This document shows positions 57,585-64,000 of a stretch of 64,000 nucleotides of DNA, in pieces. The stretch covers positions 1 through 64,000 of the forward strand of contig CAWJLP010000017.1 of the NCBI GenBank assembly GCA_963843745.1, given 5' to 3'. The stretch is from Trebonia sp963843745 (GTDB taxonomy: Bacteria; Actinomycetota; Actinomycetes; Streptosporangiales; Streptosporangiaceae). A model generated the notes under the pieces. It searched no databases. It was not told where the DNA came from and saw only the letters and a program-made list of their open reading frames with translations. Each line of letters opens with the position of its first letter. The first letter of the stretch is position 1. A program made the position numbers and the translations under genes.

Positions 57585-60560
57585 ATGAGCACACCGGCGG
57601 TGAGCCCGGCTGAGCAGTACGCCAGGTTCCGTGAGCGGCAGGCGGCCCCGGAGTTCACCTCGTTCCGTGAGCTCTACGACTTCGAGTTCGACCAGTTCCA
57701 GGTGGCCGCCTGCGGCGCGCTGACCGCCGGGGACGGGGTGCTCGTCGCGGCGCCCACCGGGTCGGGCAAGACCGTGGTGGGCGAGTACGCCGTCCACCTG
57801 GCGCTGCGGCAGGGCCGCAAGTGCTTCTACACCACGCCGATCAAGGCGCTGTCCAACCAGAAGTACAACGACCTGGTGCGCCGGTACGACGCCGATACCG
57901 TGGGCCTGCTGACCGGCGACAACAGCGTCAACGGCAACGCGCCGGTCGTGGTCATGACCACCGAGGTGCTGCGCAACATGCTCTACGCCGGCTCGCCGGC
58001 GCTGCGCGACCTCGGCTACGTCGTGCTCGACGAGGTGCACTACCTGGCGGACCGCGCCCGCGGCGCGGTGTGGGAAGAGGTCATCATCCACCTGCCCGAG
58101 TCGGTGCGGGTGGTGGCGCTGTCGGCGACGGTGAGCAACGCCGAGGAGTTCGGCGACTGGCTGTCCCAGGTGCGCGGCGGCACCGACGTGATCGTCGACG
58201 AGCACCGGCCGGTGCCGCTGTGGCAGCACATGCTGGTCGGCCGCCGGCTCTACGACCTGTTCACCGACGACGACCACCACGAGGTGAACCCGGAGCTGAC
58301 CAAACTGGCGCGGCGGGAGAGCTACCGGGCGTCCTCGCCGGCGTCCGGGGCCGGCTACGGGCGGGGCCGCGGCGGCGGGCGCGGCGGTCAGGGCTACCGG
58401 TCCCGGCGGCCGGCGCCGCCGTACCGGCCAGACACCATCGACCGGCTGGACGCCGCGGGGCTGCTGCCCGCGATCACGTTCATCTTCAGCCGCGCGGGCT
58501 GCGACGCCGCGGTCCAGCAGTGCCTGGCCGCCGGGCTGCGGCTGACCACGCCGGACGAGGCGTCCTACATCGAGTCGGTGGCGGCGCAGCGCACCGCCGA
58601 CATTCCCGACGAGGACCTCGCCGTCCTCGGGTACCACGACTGGGTCACCGGGCTGCGCCGGGGGATCACGGCGCACCACGCCGGGATGCTGCCCGCCTTC
58701 AAGGAGGTCGTGGAGGAACTGTTCGCCGCCGGCCTGGTCCGCGCCGTCTTCGCGACGGAGACGCTGGCGCTCGGCGTGAACATGCCGGCCAGGACCGTCG
58801 TCATCGAACGGCTCGACAAGTGGAACGGCGAGGCGCACGTGGCGCTCACGCCGGGGGAGTACACCCAGCTCACCGGCCGGGCCGGGCGGCGCGGTATCGA
58901 CGTGGAAGGGCACGCGGTCGTGCTCTGGCATCCGGGCGTCGACCCGGACTCCGTGGCCGGCCTGGCCGGCACCCGCACCTACCCGCTGAACTCCAGCTTC
59001 CGCCCCTCCTACAACATGGCCGTCAACCTGACCGGGCGGGCCGGGCGGGCCCGCGCCGCGACCCTGCTCGAGTCGTCGTTCGCGCAGTTCCAGGCCGACA
59101 GGGGCGTCGTCGGCCTGAACCGCAGGCTGCGCCGGGTCAAGGCCTCGATGGACGAGCTGGCGGCGTCGATGACCTGCGATCTCGGCGACTTCCTGGGCTA
59201 CGCCGAAATCCGGCGCCAGATCACCGACGCCGAGCGCGGCGCGTCCCGCAGCCGCGCCTCGGCGCAGCGCGAGGAGGCCCGCCGCGCGCTCGCCACGCTG
59301 CGCCGCGGCGACATCATCCGGGTGCCGTCCGGGCGGCGGGCCGGGATGGCCGTGGTGCTCACGCCGCCGCCCGCCGCGGGCGCGCTGCCTGCCCGCGCCG
59401 ACGGCCCGCTGGTGCTCACCGCGCAGGGACAGCTCAAGCAGCTGTCCGCGGCCGACTTCCCGGTGCCGGCCGAGCCTGTCGAGTGGCTCCGGGTGCCGAA
59501 CTCGTTCAGCGAGCGATCGCCCAAGCACCGCCGCGACCTCGTCTCCTCGATGCGCAGCAAGCTGGCTGGCAAGTCTTTCGATCATCCAGAACGGGCCCGT
59601 CGTGACTCCCGCGGCGACCGCGGCTCCGACTCGGACCGCGGCGACATCGCGGAGCTGCGCCGCAAGCTGCGCAGGCACCCGTGCCACGGCTGCCCCGACC
59701 GGGAACAGCACGCGCGGGTCGCCGAACGCTACTTCCGCCTGCAGAAGGAGGCCGCCGAGCTCGAGCGGCAGATCGGCGGCCGGTCGCACGTGATCGCGCG
59801 CACGTTCGGCAAGGTCTGCGCCGTGCTCGACGAGCTCGGCTACCTCGACGGCGACTCGGTCACCGCCGACGGCAAGCGGCTGCAGCGGCTGTACTCCGAG
59901 CTCGACCTGCTGGCGGCCGAGTGCCTGCGGCGCGGCTTCTGGGAGGGCCTGAACCCGGCCGAGCTGGCGGCCTGCGTCTCCGTGCTGTCGTACGAGTCCA
60001 GGCAGGCGAAGGACGAGGGCCCGGCGCGGCTGCCCAAGGGGCCGGTCAGCGACGTGCTGTCCGCGATGAACCGTACCTGGGCGGATCTCGACCAGCTGGA
60101 AAAGCGCAGCGGCCTGTCGTTCCTGCGCGAGCCGGACCCGGGCTTCGTGTGGGCGGCGTTCCGCTGGGCCCGCGGCGCCAAGCTCGAAGACGTCCTCGAC
60201 TCGGTTCCCGGCCTCACCCCCGGCGACTTCGTCCGCTCGGTAAAGCAGCTCATCGACCTCCTGGACCAGATAGCCGCCGCGGCCCAGAACTCCCCGCCCC
60301 CGCGGACCCGCCCGAACGGCAGCCACCAGGAACCCGAGCCCCCGGACGCCGAGCCCCAGGAGGCCGAGCCCCAGGAGACCGCGCCCCCGGACGCCGAGCC
60401 GGTGGAGACCGCGCCCCAGGAGACCGCGCCCCCGGACGCCGAGCCGGTGGAGACCGAGCCCCAGGAGACCGAACCCCGATGGAGACCGCGCCCCCGGAGA
60501 CCGCGCCCCCGGAGACCGAGCACCCTCAACCCGACGTGGCCCCCCGCGACCGCGACGTAG
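57585..60560 (+). CDS. helY: DEAD/DEAH-box (Ski2/Mtr4-like) RNA helicase HelY
   Basis: 991 residues as read. Motor motifs: Walker A AAPTGSGKTVV, DEVH box VVLDEVHYLADRARG, motif III SATVSNAEEF, and in the second RecA domain FATETLALGVNMPARTVVI and TGRAGRRGIDVEG. A Gly/Arg-rich linker (~248-275) and a Ski2-like C-terminal helical domain follow (GLNPAELAACVSVLSYESRQ). From ~905 come PDAEP/QETEP repeats. The last ~30 residues (RWRPRPRRPRPRR...) look like a frame slip: the other frame continues with METAPPETAPPE and the HelY-like end AIDALRRGVVAYTSL, stopping at 60631. A single C missing from the run at 60474-60477 would explain it. Confidence 0.93.
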   Translation: MSTPAVSPAEQYARFRERQAAPEFTSFRELYDFEFDQFQVAACGALTAGDGVLVAAPTGSGKTVVGEYAVHLALRQGRKCFYTTPIKALSNQKYNDLVRRYDADTVGLLTGDNSVNGNAPVVVMTTEVLRNMLYAGSPALRDLGYVVLDEVHYLADRARGAVWEEVIIHLPESVRVVALSATVSNAEEFGDWLSQVRGGTDVIVDEHRPVPLWQHMLVGRRLYDLFTDDDHHEVNPELTKLARRESYRASSPASGAGYGRGRGGGRGGQGYRSRRPAPPYRPDTIDRLDAAGLLPAITFIFSRAGCDAAVQQCLAAGLRLTTPDEASYIESVAAQRTADIPDEDLAVLGYHDWVTGLRRGITAHHAGMLPAFKEVVEELFAAGLVRAVFATETLALGVNMPARTVVIERLDKWNGEAHVALTPGEYTQLTGRAGRRGIDVEGHAVVLWHPGVDPDSVAGLAGTRTYPLNSSFRPSYNMAVNLTGRAGRARAATLLESSFAQFQADRGVVGLNRRLRRVKASMDELAASMTCDLGDFLGYAEIRRQITDAERGASRSRASAQREEARRALATLRRGDIIRVPSGRRAGMAVVLTPPPAAGALPARADGPLVLTAQGQLKQLSAADFPVPAEPVEWLRVPNSFSERSPKHRRDLVSSMRSKLAGKSFDHPERARRDSRGDRGSDSDRGDIAELRRKLRRHPCHGCPDREQHARVAERYFRLQKEAAELERQIGGRSHVIARTFGKVCAVLDELGYLDGDSVTADGKRLQRLYSELDLLAAECLRRGFWEGLNPAELAACVSVLSYESRQAKDEGPARLPKGPVSDVLSAMNRTWADLDQLEKRSGLSFLREPDPGFVWAAFRWARGAKLEDVLDSVPGLTPGDFVRSVKQLIDLLDQIAAAAQNSPPPRTRPNGSHQEPEPPDAEPQEAEPQETAPPDAEPVETAPQETAPPDAEPVETEPQETEPRWRPRPRRPRPRRPSTLNPTWPPATAT

Positions 60561-60664
60561 CGGCCACGGCCCACGCCGCCATCGACGCCCTCCGCCGCGG
60601 CGTCGTGGCTTACACCTCCCTCACGGACTAACCCCGCCCCGCCGCCGCCCCATCCCCGCCAACC

Positions 60665-60679
60665 TGATAACAGCAAGAA
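60665..60679 (+). repeat. Dispersed motif TGATAACAGCAAGAA, copy 5
   Basis: Exact copy, about 34 bases after the likely true end of helY. It overlaps the left arm of a 7-bp hairpin (agaagcg...cgcttct) and is followed by the palindrome at 60704-60758. Confidence 0.85.
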
Positions 60680-60703
60680 GCGACCGCGCTCCGCTTCTCT
60701 CCG

Positions 60704-60758
60704 TTGGCGGTGTGGCCCACAACGCCAGTAGATCCGCACCTGTGGCCCACACCGCCAA
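60704..60758. repeat. Palindrome with 12-bp perfect arms
   Basis: ttggcggtgtgg (60704-60715) pairs exactly with ccacaccgccaa (60747-60758). A further tggcccaca stretch on each side extends the symmetry with one mismatch. Like the other large palindromes it lies next to a TGATAACAGCAAGAA copy. Confidence 0.8.
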
Positions 60759-60819
60759 TGCGCAATCCCCTCGGCAAGCGACGTTCCGATCCCTTTGGTC
60801 ACATCAGCCCCCTGCGCTG

Positions 60820-60889
60820 ACTTTGCATACGGCGTGACCATTTGTGACCGGTCACCCGATCCAGAAAATGGTCACCACGGCTGCAAAGT
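60820..60889. promoter_or_regulatory. Nested palindrome with GTGACCGGTCAC core upstream of cysteine dioxygenase
   Basis: Outer arms actttgca (60820-60827) and tgcaaagt (60882-60889), inner arms gtgaccattt (60834-60843) and aaatggtcac (60866-60875), and a perfect 12-bp centre gtgaccggtcac (60844-60855). Four GGTCAC/GTGACC half-sites in 42 bases suggest a multi-dimer operator or a mobile palindromic element. It ends 162 bases before the next start. Confidence 0.55.
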
Positions 60890-61051
60890 GAACATCAGAG
60901 GCAGGTGTGACGAGTGTCGGACGGCCCAGCGCAGCCGCATCGAGGCCACCACATCGATTGGGTCTATGAGTGAACCTCCAGCTGGCATTAGTACTGATGT
61001 GAGGTCCGCCGCTACGGTGGGACGAAGGGAGTAATCAGTCCGGGAGGTGTC

Positions 61052-61588
61052 ATGTCCCAGCTAGCCACCGAAGTCGTAGGTACCTGTCCTGCGTCCCTCG
61101 CCGCCGCCATCCGGCGCGAGGTATGGACGGGCGGCTCATGGGAGGACACCGCTCACCGGGTCGCCGCCGCGCTGCGCCGCCGGCTGCCGGGCCCCGATCT
61201 GCTGACGCCTGAGCAGCTTCTCGGCGACCCCGCGGGCTACCAGACCCACCTGGTGCACGCCGAAGAGGACGGTTCTTTCTCCATCGTGGTGATGGTGTGG
61301 CAGCCGGGCCAGACGACCCCGGTCCACGACCACCTGACCTGGTGCGTCACCGCCGTTCTCCAGGGCGCCGAATACGAGGAGATCTTCTCCCTCCGCGGCG
61401 GCCGCCTCAACGTGGTCGCGCGCAGCCAGAACCAGGTCGGCACGGTCAGCGGGTTCGCCCCGCCAGGCGACATCCACCGGGTCCGCAACAGCGGCGCCGG
61501 CATCGCGGTCTCGATGCACGTCTACGGTACGGACATCACGCGCGTGGGCTCGAGCGTCCGCCGCGTCTACGACCTACCGATCCGCTAA
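61052..61588 (+). CDS. Cysteine dioxygenase-type cupin protein
   Basis: 178 residues of the cysteine dioxygenase type I family: cupin metal ligands His92 and His94 (TPVHDHLTWCV) and His142 (PPGDIHRVRNSG), with EYEEIFSL between. It is expected to oxidise cysteine or another thiol to the sulfinate using Fe(II) and oxygen. ATG at 61052 with GGGAGGTG ahead. It stands alone, closed by a strong terminator. Confidence 0.87.
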   Translation: MSQLATEVVGTCPASLAAAIRREVWTGGSWEDTAHRVAAALRRRLPGPDLLTPEQLLGDPAGYQTHLVHAEEDGSFSIVVMVWQPGQTTPVHDHLTWCVTAVLQGAEYEEIFSLRGGRLNVVARSQNQVGTVSGFAPPGDIHRVRNSGAGIAVSMHVYGTDITRVGSSVRRVYDLPIR

Positions 61589-61609
61589 ACCCGCCGAGCC
61601 AGCAGGCGA

Positions 61610-61642
61610 GCGCCCCGGAGGGCCAGCCCTCCGGGGCGCTTT
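61610..61642 (+). terminator. Rho-independent terminator of the cysteine dioxygenase gene
   Basis: Perfect 13-bp stem: gcgccccggaggg (61610-61622) and ccctccggggcgc (61627-61639) with a 4-base loop, followed by TTTC. It lies 21 bases after the stop. Confidence 0.88.
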
Positions 61643-61682
61643 CGCGTGCCACGACCCAGCTCGCCGGAATAGGATTTGCGTT

Positions 61683-61706
61683 AACGATCGTTAGCGATAT
61701 ATCGTT
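61683..61706. promoter_or_regulatory. Likely PadR operator upstream of the ABC exporter operon
   Basis: AACGATCGTT (61683-61692) and CGATATATCG (61695-61704) are both palindromes, framed by the outer pair aacgat/atcgtt. They sit 46-69 bases before the PadR-family gene. CGATATATCG-type sites are familiar for actinobacterial PadR regulators; autoregulation is inferred. Confidence 0.6.
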
Positions 61707-61751
61707 GAGACATCGAGACGATACAACGAACGATCGAAAGAGGTGAGCGCC

Positions 61752-62543
61752 ATGCATGAAGAGCACAGGCGCGATACGCGAGACGAAGGCTGGGGACCGC
61801 CGCCCCGGCCGGGCCGCCCCGAGTGGGGGCCACGATCCGGGCGAGGCCCGGGACGACGCGGCGGAGAACGTGGTGACTGGAGCGAGCGCCCGGAACACGG
61901 CGAGCGCGGCCGGGGCGGTCCTGGCGGCCGCCGCTGGGCCCGGGCTGAGTCGGGGCCGGGGCCGTTCGGGCCCATGGGTCCGATGGGACCGATGTTCGGC
62001 AGGCACCCCTTCGGGCGCGGACCGCGCGCCCGGCGCGGCGATGTCCGGGCGGCGATCCTCGACCTGCTGGCCGAGGGCGGTACCTGGAACGGTTACCAGA
62101 TCATCCAGGAGATCGCGGGGCGCACCGACGGTGTGTGGCGGCCGAGCGCGGGGTCGGTGTACCCGGCGCTGCAGCAGCTTGAGGACGAGGGGCTGATCAG
62201 CCCCGAGGGCGAGGGTCGCCGCCGGATGTACTCCCTGACCGACGAGGGCCGGGCGTACGCCGAGGAGCACGCCGACGAGCTCCGCGCGTCCTGGGACTCC
62301 GCGGCCGGCATGACCGATGACACGGCGATCGAGCTTGGCGACATGATCCGCCAGGTGATGATGGCCGTGATGGAGGTGCGGCGCGCGGGCTCGCCGAGCC
62401 AGCTCGCCGCGGCCCGCCGCGTGCTGGCCGAGGCCAGGCGGTCGATGTACCGCATCCTGGCCGAGGACGACACGGACGAGCCAGCGGCCGACACGGCCAC
62501 GGAAGACGCCACCGACAGCGACGCCCCGGAGGGCGCCGAATGA
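61752..62543 (+). CDS. PadR-family transcriptional regulator
   Basis: 263 residues. A hydrophilic Arg/Gly/Pro-rich N-terminal arm of ~90 residues precedes the winged helix (RGDVRAAILDLLAEGGTWNG, RPSAGSVYPALQQLEDEGLI, RRRMYSLTDEGRAYA) and a C-terminal helical dimerisation part with an acidic tail. ATG at 61752 fits the AGAGG spacing better than the GTG at 61743. ATGA overlap with the ABC ATPase gene indicates it controls the exporter. The long disordered N-terminal arm is typical of the actinobacterial subgroup. Confidence 0.9.
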   Translation: MHEEHRRDTRDEGWGPPPRPGRPEWGPRSGRGPGRRGGERGDWSERPEHGERGRGGPGGRRWARAESGPGPFGPMGPMGPMFGRHPFGRGPRARRGDVRAAILDLLAEGGTWNGYQIIQEIAGRTDGVWRPSAGSVYPALQQLEDEGLISPEGEGRRRMYSLTDEGRAYAEEHADELRASWDSAAGMTDDTAIELGDMIRQVMMAVMEVRRAGSPSQLAAARRVLAEARRSMYRILAEDDTDEPAADTATEDATDSDAPEGAE

Positions 62544-63523
62544 CTGAACCCGTCATCCTGGTCAGCGACCTGGTGAAGCGGTACGGCGAGGTGGAGGCGG
62601 TGCGCGGCATCGGGTTCGAGGTACAGCCGGGGGAAACCTTCGGCTTCCTCGGCCCGAACGGCGCCGGCAAGTCCACCACGATCAAGATCCTGTGCACCCT
62701 CGCGGACCCCACGTCGGGGACCGCGAGGGTCGCGGGTTACGACGTGCGGAAGCAGCGCGATACGGTCAGGAGGAACATCGGGCTGGTGTTCCAGGACACC
62801 ACGCTGGACAACTACCTGACCGGCGAGCAGAACCTCCGGTTCCACGCCGACCTGTACGGCGTGCCCAAGGCCCAGCTCGCGCCCCGGATGCGCCAGGTCC
62901 TTGAGATGGTGAACCTGTGGGACCGCCGCACCGCCGAGGTCGCCACCTACTCGGGCGGCATGAAGCGCCGCCTGGAGATCGCCCGCGGCCTGCTGCACGC
63001 CCCGCGCGTGCTGTTCCTTGACGAGCCCACCGTGGGCCTGGACCCGCAGACCCGGTCCAGCATCTGGGAGTACATCAACGACCTGAAGAAGCGTGAGGAC
63101 ATCACGATCTTCCTCACCACGCACTACATGGACGAGGCGGAGAACTGCGACCGTATCGCCATCATCGACCACGGCCAGATCGTGGCGATCGACACCCCGG
63201 AGAACCTGAAGGCCAGCATCGGCAAGGACCGGGTGCAGATCGCCGTCGACGACGACCAGGCGGCCATCGCCGAGCTCAAGGACCGCTTCGGTCTCGACGC
63301 GGCGATGAGCGAGGGCATGGTGACGTTTAACGTAGAGAACGGGGAGCACTTCGTTCCGCGGCTGTTCGGCGGGCTGACCGCGCAGATCAGGTCCGTGAGC
63401 GTCGCCCGGCCCACGCTGGACGACGTTTTCATGTCCTACACCGGCAAGACGATCAGGGACGCGGAGGCGACGGCCGGCGACCGGAACCGCGCCCATATCA
63501 TGGCGTTCCGCAGGGGGAGGTAA
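62540..63523 (+). CDS. ABC-2 exporter ATP-binding protein (DrrA type)
   Basis: 327 residues: Walker A FLGPNGAGKSTTIKIL, Q-loop GLVFQDTTLDNYLTG, signature TYSGGMKRRLEIARG, Walker B VLFLDEPTVGLDPQ, H-loop TTHYMDEAE, and the DrrA-like C-terminal domain (VARPTLDDVFMSYTG). It powers export of a drug, antibiotic or lipid through the permease encoded next. It overlaps the PadR gene by four bases. Confidence 0.93.
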   Translation: MTEPVILVSDLVKRYGEVEAVRGIGFEVQPGETFGFLGPNGAGKSTTIKILCTLADPTSGTARVAGYDVRKQRDTVRRNIGLVFQDTTLDNYLTGEQNLRFHADLYGVPKAQLAPRMRQVLEMVNLWDRRTAEVATYSGGMKRRLEIARGLLHAPRVLFLDEPTVGLDPQTRSSIWEYINDLKKREDITIFLTTHYMDEAENCDRIAIIDHGQIVAIDTPENLKASIGKDRVQIAVDDDQAAIAELKDRFGLDAAMSEGMVTFNVENGEHFVPRLFGGLTAQIRSVSVARPTLDDVFMSYTGKTIRDAEATAGDRNRAHIMAFRRGR

Positions 63524-63529
63524 CCAGCG

Positions 63530-64000
63530 GTGGCGATCGGAGTAACCGAACAGCAGCAGCCCGGCCAGCAGGTCACTGACGCGATCCGCGTCTCGGTCCC
63601 CGACAGGGGCCTGCGGCAGGACCTGCGGGCGGTCAACATCGTCTGGCGACGCGAGCTGATCAGGTTCAAGAGCGACCGGCTGCGCGCGGTCACCTCGCTG
63701 GTGCAGCCGGTGCTGTTCCTGTTCGTCCTCGGCACCGGGCTGTCCTCGCTGGCCAGTCACGGCCTGCCGCAGGGAGTCGACTTCCGTACGTTCATCTACC
63801 CGGGCGTGCTGGCGATGTCGGTGCTGTTCACCGCCATTTTCTCGGCGGCGTCCATTGTCTGGGACCGGGAGTTCGGGTTCTTGCGCGAGATGCTCGTGGC
63901 GCCGGTGAGCAGGTCCGCGATCGTCATCGGGAAATGCCTCGGCGGCGCGACAGTAGCCACCTTCCAGGGAATCGTGATACTCGCGCTCGCTGGACTGGCG
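63530..64000 (+). CDS. ABC-2 type permease (DrrB-like), cut by the window edge
   Basis: The GTG at 63530, six bases after the ATPase stop, opens a frame that stays open to the last base (157 codons seen). A hydrophilic N terminus (VTEQQQPGQQVTDAIRVSVP) leads to RAVNIVWRRELIRFKSDRLR, the first helix SLVQPVLFLFVLGTGLSSLA, FRTFIYPGVLAMSVLFTAIF and the family's EFGFLREMLVAPVSRSAIVI. This is the membrane partner of the preceding ATPase; the rest lies outside the window. Confidence 0.9.
   Translation, partial: MAIGVTEQQQPGQQVTDAIRVSVPDRGLRQDLRAVNIVWRRELIRFKSDRLRAVTSLVQPVLFLFVLGTGLSSLASHGLPQGVDFRTFIYPGVLAMSVLFTAIFSAASIVWDREFGFLREMLVAPVSRSAIVIGKCLGGATVATFQGIVILALAGLA

Larger units (their letters stand above)
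60561..61051. other. Gene-free gap between helY and the cysteine dioxygenase gene
   Basis: About 490 bases. The first ~70 probably encode the true helY C terminus in another frame. Then come motif copy 5 (60665), a palindrome with the sequence ttggcggtgtgg (60704-60758), a larger imperfect palindrome with GGTCAC sites (60820-60889), and the promoter region of the next gene. No further gene is supported. Confidence 0.7.

Noticed and set aside
57567..60326. 919-codon minus-strand frame opposite helY
   Set aside because: Antisense shadow; helY motifs on the + strand are unambiguous.

Overview
The window is high-GC DNA with many GTG/TTG starts, read-through shadow frames and a Pup-ligase gene (pafA). 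Together with the block pafA, FKBP, DUF3866, pafB-pafC, tatA-tatC, helY, this marks it as chromosome of an actinomycete (Actinomycetota). The order cannot be fixed from the sequence alone. No rRNA, tRNA or CRISPR array was seen.

Layout. 0.3-8.5 kb (minus strand): a polyhydroxyalkanoate (PHA) storage cluster. It holds a phasin-like protein, an XRE regulator, PHA synthase, PHA depolymerase, an acyl-CoA dehydrogenase (frameshifted here), an acyl-CoA synthetase and, last, an adenylate kinase fused to a PucR/CdaR-type regulator. 8.7-11.4 kb: a histidine kinase, response regulator and DUF4097-like anchored protein operon. 11.4-13.7 kb: a PAP2 phosphatase and a CPA1 antiporter, the latter preceded by a possible 21-codon leader peptide. 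13.9-19.0 kb: a J-domain membrane protein, an FtsK/TraG-like ATPase and a replication-relaxation protein, split by an ISKra4-family insertion sequence. 19.1-22.3 kb: a MarR-GNAT fusion with a perfect palindromic operator, a universal stress protein and an ArsB/SLC13-type permease. 22.5-26.1 kb: a form II CO-dehydrogenase-like (xanthine dehydrogenase family) L-S-M operon. 26.1-34.3 kb: Lnt, DUF3145, a GntR regulator divergent from a split transketolase, a frameshifted ferritin-like gene and a succinate-semialdehyde-type dehydrogenase.

34.5-39.1 kb: a glycan operon (nucleotide-sugar dehydrogenase, GT2, epimerase, polytopic membrane protein) runs into pafA. The pafA-FKBP-pafBC-tatAC-helY order, familiar from other actinomycetes, is kept but interrupted by five paralogous GT-C-like membrane proteins (42.4, 48.4, 50.2, 51.9 and 54.5 kb), another polytopic protein (40.9 kb, minus) and a methyltransferase. 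61-64 kb: a cysteine dioxygenase-like cupin, then a PadR regulator and a drug/lipid ABC exporter that runs off the window.

How the genes work together. The PHA cluster carries synthesis, mobilisation, fatty-acid activation and an AMP-handling kinase-regulator fusion, so it could couple acyl activation (which makes AMP) to transcription. The glycan operon and the GT-C paralogues suggest a lineage-specific cell-surface glycan programme built around the proteasome/Tat locus. The longer gene-free gaps share an unusual intergenic module: a 15-base motif TGATAACAGCAAGAA, always on the + strand, beside hairpins and large palindromes.
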